Below are positions 31,086 to 33,016 of a stretch of DNA of 33,016 nt, in pieces (position 1 is the first letter of the stretch; the number at the start of each line of letters is the position of its first letter). The position numbers and the translations under genes were made by a program. The stretch is taken from positions 1-33,016 of the forward strand of contig NZ_APHY01000036.1 of assembly GCF_000417505.1 (NCBI RefSeq), written 5' to 3'. The notes beneath the pieces were generated by a model, which saw nothing but the letters and a program-made list of their open reading frames with translations, made no database searches and was not told where the DNA came from. The DNA is from Megasphaera sp. NM10 (GTDB taxonomy: Bacteria; Bacillota; Negativicutes; Veillonellales; Megasphaeraceae).

Positions 31086-31892
31086 ATGAATATTACCGTT
31101 TATCTCGGTTCCCGCAGCGGGAACCGGTCTTGTTATGCTGATTATGCTTATGCGTTAGGGGCTTGGATTGCCCGCCACGGGCACACCCTCGTTTACGGCG
31201 GCAGCCGGACTGGGCTCATGGGGAAACTGGCTGACGGTGCTTTGCAGGCCGGAGGCCAGGTCATCGGCGTGGAACCGCAGTTCTTCATGGATGAGGAATT
31301 ACAGCATGAAGGCTTGACGAAACTGATTGTGACGCCGGATATGACGTCACGCAAGCAGCAGATGATGGATTTAGGCGATATCTTCCTGGCCTTTCCCGGC
31401 GGTATTGGGACGCTGGAAGAAATCAGCCAGGTCATGAGCCAGGTGAAACTGCATCAGATGGAAGGACGCTTTGCCTTTCTCGACTTCGATGGCTATTACC
31501 AGCCCATGAAAGCCTTGATCCAGCAGATGAGCGACGAAGGCTTCGTCGACGAGGATTGGGCCGACGCCGTACCCTTCCTGCCGTCCTTTGCGGCTCTGAC
31601 GGCCTTTGTCCTCGGCCGCGACCTGCCCAGGCCCGGCGAAACGTGGCGCCATTTCAAGAACCATATGTACCGCATCCTCGATTTAGCCGACGACGCCGAA
31701 ACGGGCGAGACTTACGTCGTCTATAAGACCTTATATGGCGAATACCGCGACTTCATCCGGCCTCTGGACATGTTCCTCAGCGAAGTGGATCATGACAAAT
31801 ATCCCGACGTCCGACAGAAATGGCGCTTTGAAAAAACGGCGGGACTCTGCTCGTGGAACCCCGCCATTTCCAGTCAATATCTGAAGAAATGA
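31086..31892 (+). CDS. LOG-family protein (Rossmann fold phosphoribohydrolase)
   Basis: Member of the lysine-decarboxylase-like LOG family, whose enzymes cleave nucleoside 5'-monophosphates (cytokinin riboside monophosphates in plants, AMP or related in bacteria). Nucleotide-binding motif VYGGSRTGLMG is near residue 37, the catalytic Arg is in MTSRKQQMM (R89), and PGGIGTLEE spans 104-112. The fold ends near residue 190, and the remaining ~80 residues (from HFKNHMYRILDLADDAETG) form an extension absent from the usual 180-195-residue proteins. AAAGGA precedes the ATG. Confidence 0.88.
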   Translation: MNITVYLGSRSGNRSCYADYAYALGAWIARHGHTLVYGGSRTGLMGKLADGALQAGGQVIGVEPQFFMDEELQHEGLTKLIVTPDMTSRKQQMMDLGDIFLAFPGGIGTLEEISQVMSQVKLHQMEGRFAFLDFDGYYQPMKALIQQMSDEGFVDEDWADAVPFLPSFAALTAFVLGRDLPRPGETWRHFKNHMYRILDLADDAETGETYVVYKTLYGEYRDFIRPLDMFLSEVDHDKYPDVRQKWRFEKTAGLCSWNPAISSQYLKK

Positions 31893-31894
31893 GT

Positions 31895-32316
31895 CTATAA
31901 GCGCTGAATCGCATCGAGGGCCAGCAGCGACCGTTCAATCGCAGGACCAGGTCTTTCGTGACCAGGATGGGCTGGCACTGCTGCAGATGACGGCAGACCT
32001 TGAGGATGCGATTGTCGGCCTGGTCATTGGGCAGGGAATCGGGAAGGGCTTCATGGACGCAGTTGATTTCGATACGCAGCGTACCGCCGTTATCCAAGGG
32101 GACTCCGTCGAGCAGATTGCCCCGGAGACGCAGGCGTTCTAAAAAACGGATGGCTTGACGGGCATTGAACCCGCGTTCACCATCCGCTTTTTTCAGCCCA
32201 TCCAGCTCTTCGACGACGACCAGGGGAATAACGACGTGATTGTCTTCAAAACACTGCATGGCATACGGCGCCTGAATGAGCACATTCGTATCGAGTACAT
32301 AAGTCTTTGCCTTGAA
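31895..32316 (-). pseudogene. PhoH-type PIN-domain gene remnant
   Basis: Residues KTYVLDTNVLIQ, IPLVVVEELDGLKK, NARQAIRFLERL, NDQADNRILKVC and ILVTKDLVLRL are the N-terminal PIN domain of PhoH-like ATPases (YlaK type), including the acidic metal-binding Asp and Glu. The gene is damaged at both ends. Upstream the frame runs directly into the right end of an IS605-type element with no start codon before an internal GTG at 32283. Downstream of VTKDLVLRL the shifted frame gives IERSLLALDAIQRL and a stop at 31895-31897, resembling the far C terminus of PhoH, so the whole ATPase domain seems deleted. Confidence 0.65.
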
Positions 32317-32319
32317 CCT

Positions 32320-32341
32320 CTCCCGCTTATAGAAGCGGGAG
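32320..32341 (-). ncRNA. right-end hairpin, probable 3' end of TnpB guide (omega) RNA scaffold
   Basis: CTCCCGCTT and AAGCGGGAG form a 9-bp stem with a four-base loop, just inside the right end. In studied TnpB systems the guide RNA runs from the 3' part of tnpB through this hairpin and its guide is the DNA just outside the end, here the PIN-domain gene start. The extent of the RNA is inferred. Confidence 0.5.
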
Positions 32342-32379
32342 ATTCTTGAGAAGGTTGCTGTTTAAGTTTCCTCCTGAAA

Positions 32380-33016
32380 TCAGGATAGCCTTATTCTCAA
32401 AGGGCTGTCCAAAAGCCCCTTACACAGTCCCTCGAAATCGAAGTTCTGCTTACTTTTACGAAGTATGTTGGCGGCGCCATTGATATCGGCATTAGCCGTC
32501 CTGCCGTTGGCGAAACGGTACAGGCCGCGCCGGATTCGTTTCCCACTGAACGTTCCTGTATAGGGTGTATCCGGCTGGTATACGGGAATGTTGTCCAAAT
32601 CCAGGCAGCTGGCCTGAGAGGTATACGATTCTTCCTGTTCCAGATAGGTTATCCCATAGCGTTCACACAGGTGTTTCAAGGTACTACGAAGATAGCTCAG
32701 ACTGATTTGAGTGAAATGCTGATTCATCACTTTGCCCAGCTTTAGTCCTCGTTTAAAATCGCGATTATAGCCGCAAACAATGGTACCTATCTGATGGTCA
32801 ATGCAGAAATTAACAATGTAACGGGCTGTCTTGCAAAGGATGTCCTTCATCCGGAAATTGCGTTTCTTCGCTAACTGACAGAGCTGGTTCGTCGTCTTCC
32901 GGCCCTGCTTGGCGGCAATGCTTTGGAGTCTGGCTTTGCGTTTGTTCCAATACTGGTTAATAGATTTGAGTTTACGACCGTCCATGAGGAACGACGTCCC
33001 CGTATTGGTAACGCAC
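32380..33016 (-). CDS. tnpB: TnpB, RNA-guided nuclease / IS605 OrfB family (5'-partial)
   Basis: The frame is open to the right edge (CVTNTGTSFLMDGRKLKSINQYWNKR), so the N-terminal part including the first RuvC aspartate is outside. Visible are the bridge/RuvC segment (ARYIVNFCIDHQIGTIVCGYN), the second acidic residue in LEQEESYTSQAS, and the final RuvC Asp in NADINGAANILRK. The usual zinc finger with two CxxC pairs is replaced by ASCLDLDNIPVYQP...FSGKRIRRGLYR, a known variant of the family. The remaining catalytic residues look intact. The stop is at 32380-32382, followed by a small CCTGA/TCAGG hairpin. Confidence 0.85.
   Translation of the reverse strand, partial: CVTNTGTSFLMDGRKLKSINQYWNKRKARLQSIAAKQGRKTTNQLCQLAKKRNFRMKDILCKTARYIVNFCIDHQIGTIVCGYNRDFKRGLKLGKVMNQHFTQISLSYLRSTLKHLCERYGITYLEQEESYTSQASCLDLDNIPVYQPDTPYTGTFSGKRIRRGLYRFANGRTANADINGAANILRKSKQNFDFEGLCKGLLDSPLRIRLS

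Larger units (their letters stand above)
32312..33016 (-). mobile_element. IS200/IS605-type element, right end and tnpB, left end outside window
   Basis: The tnpB gene is followed by a right end of the usual form: GAATCTCCCGC, loop, GCGGGAGAGGTTCAA on the - strand, ending near 32312-32316. No tnpA is seen, but it could lie beyond the window. The element abuts the truncated PIN-domain gene. Confidence 0.75.

Noticed and set aside
32155-32349. Small + frame over the IS605 right end
   Set aside because: Antisense to the PIN-domain remnant and transposon hairpin; no coding signal.

Overview
The window looks like chromosome of a mid/high-GC anaerobic Firmicute of the Negativicutes, probably a Megasphaera-like member of the Veillonellales. 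This is a judgement from protein style, the anaerobic sulfite reductase, strong GGAGG ribosome sites and the terminator and repeat style; no search was possible. Nearly all genes are on the + strand up to about 26.3 kb, then orientation becomes mixed.

Layout. (1) 1-1406: right part of an IS3-family element whose transposase is made by -1 frameshifting. (2) 1763-7089: hslO, then a nucleoside phosphorylase, mtnA, an adenosylhomocysteinase homologue and an MTA/SAH deaminase. Active-site residues suggest salvage of S-adenosylmethionine by-products through deaminated (inosine-type) intermediates. (3) 7.2-12.06 kb: M48 protease, a collapsed SnoaL/LuxR-type regulator gene, a GNAT acetyltransferase, a small membrane protein and cstA with a structured leader. 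(4) 12.4-26.3 kb: a complete sulfate-to-cysteine locus. A SAM-I riboswitch precedes cysK, followed by sbp-cysTWA (sulfate import), aprAB (APS reductase of the type known from dissimilatory sulfate reducers), cysDN (ATP sulfurylase), asrABC (anaerobic sulfite reductase) and an FNT channel resembling the hydrosulfide channel found beside asrABC in Clostridioides difficile. No APS kinase or PAPS reductase is present, so APS should be reduced directly. (5) 26.7-28.5 kb: crp/fnr-type regulator and lexA on the - strand, divergent from a yneA-like SOS division inhibitor, with LexA boxes between. (6) 28.5-31.9 kb: tyrosine recombinase, VTT membrane protein, TauE/SafE transporter and a LOG-family protein around a near-perfect 47-bp palindrome. 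(7) 31.9-33.0 kb: a PhoH-type PIN-domain remnant whose start has been replaced by the right end of an IS200/IS605-type element carrying tnpB (cut by the window edge).

Four genes (cstA, cysK, cysN, asrA) each show one single-base-deletion frameshift with intact coding on both sides. Three are in the sulfate pathway, so this is either sequencing error or early decay. Two other genes (8572-9003 and 31895-32316) appear to keep head and tail but have lost the middle.

The intergenic DNA is notable. Five copies of a composite repeat occur, made of degenerate 7-bp-period arrays (ACTACAA/ACTGCAA and the complement AGTTTGT/AGTTTGC); four of the five surround a TTTTAAATTT-type core and end at a terminator-like hairpin. 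Two other palindromic repeat types are also present.
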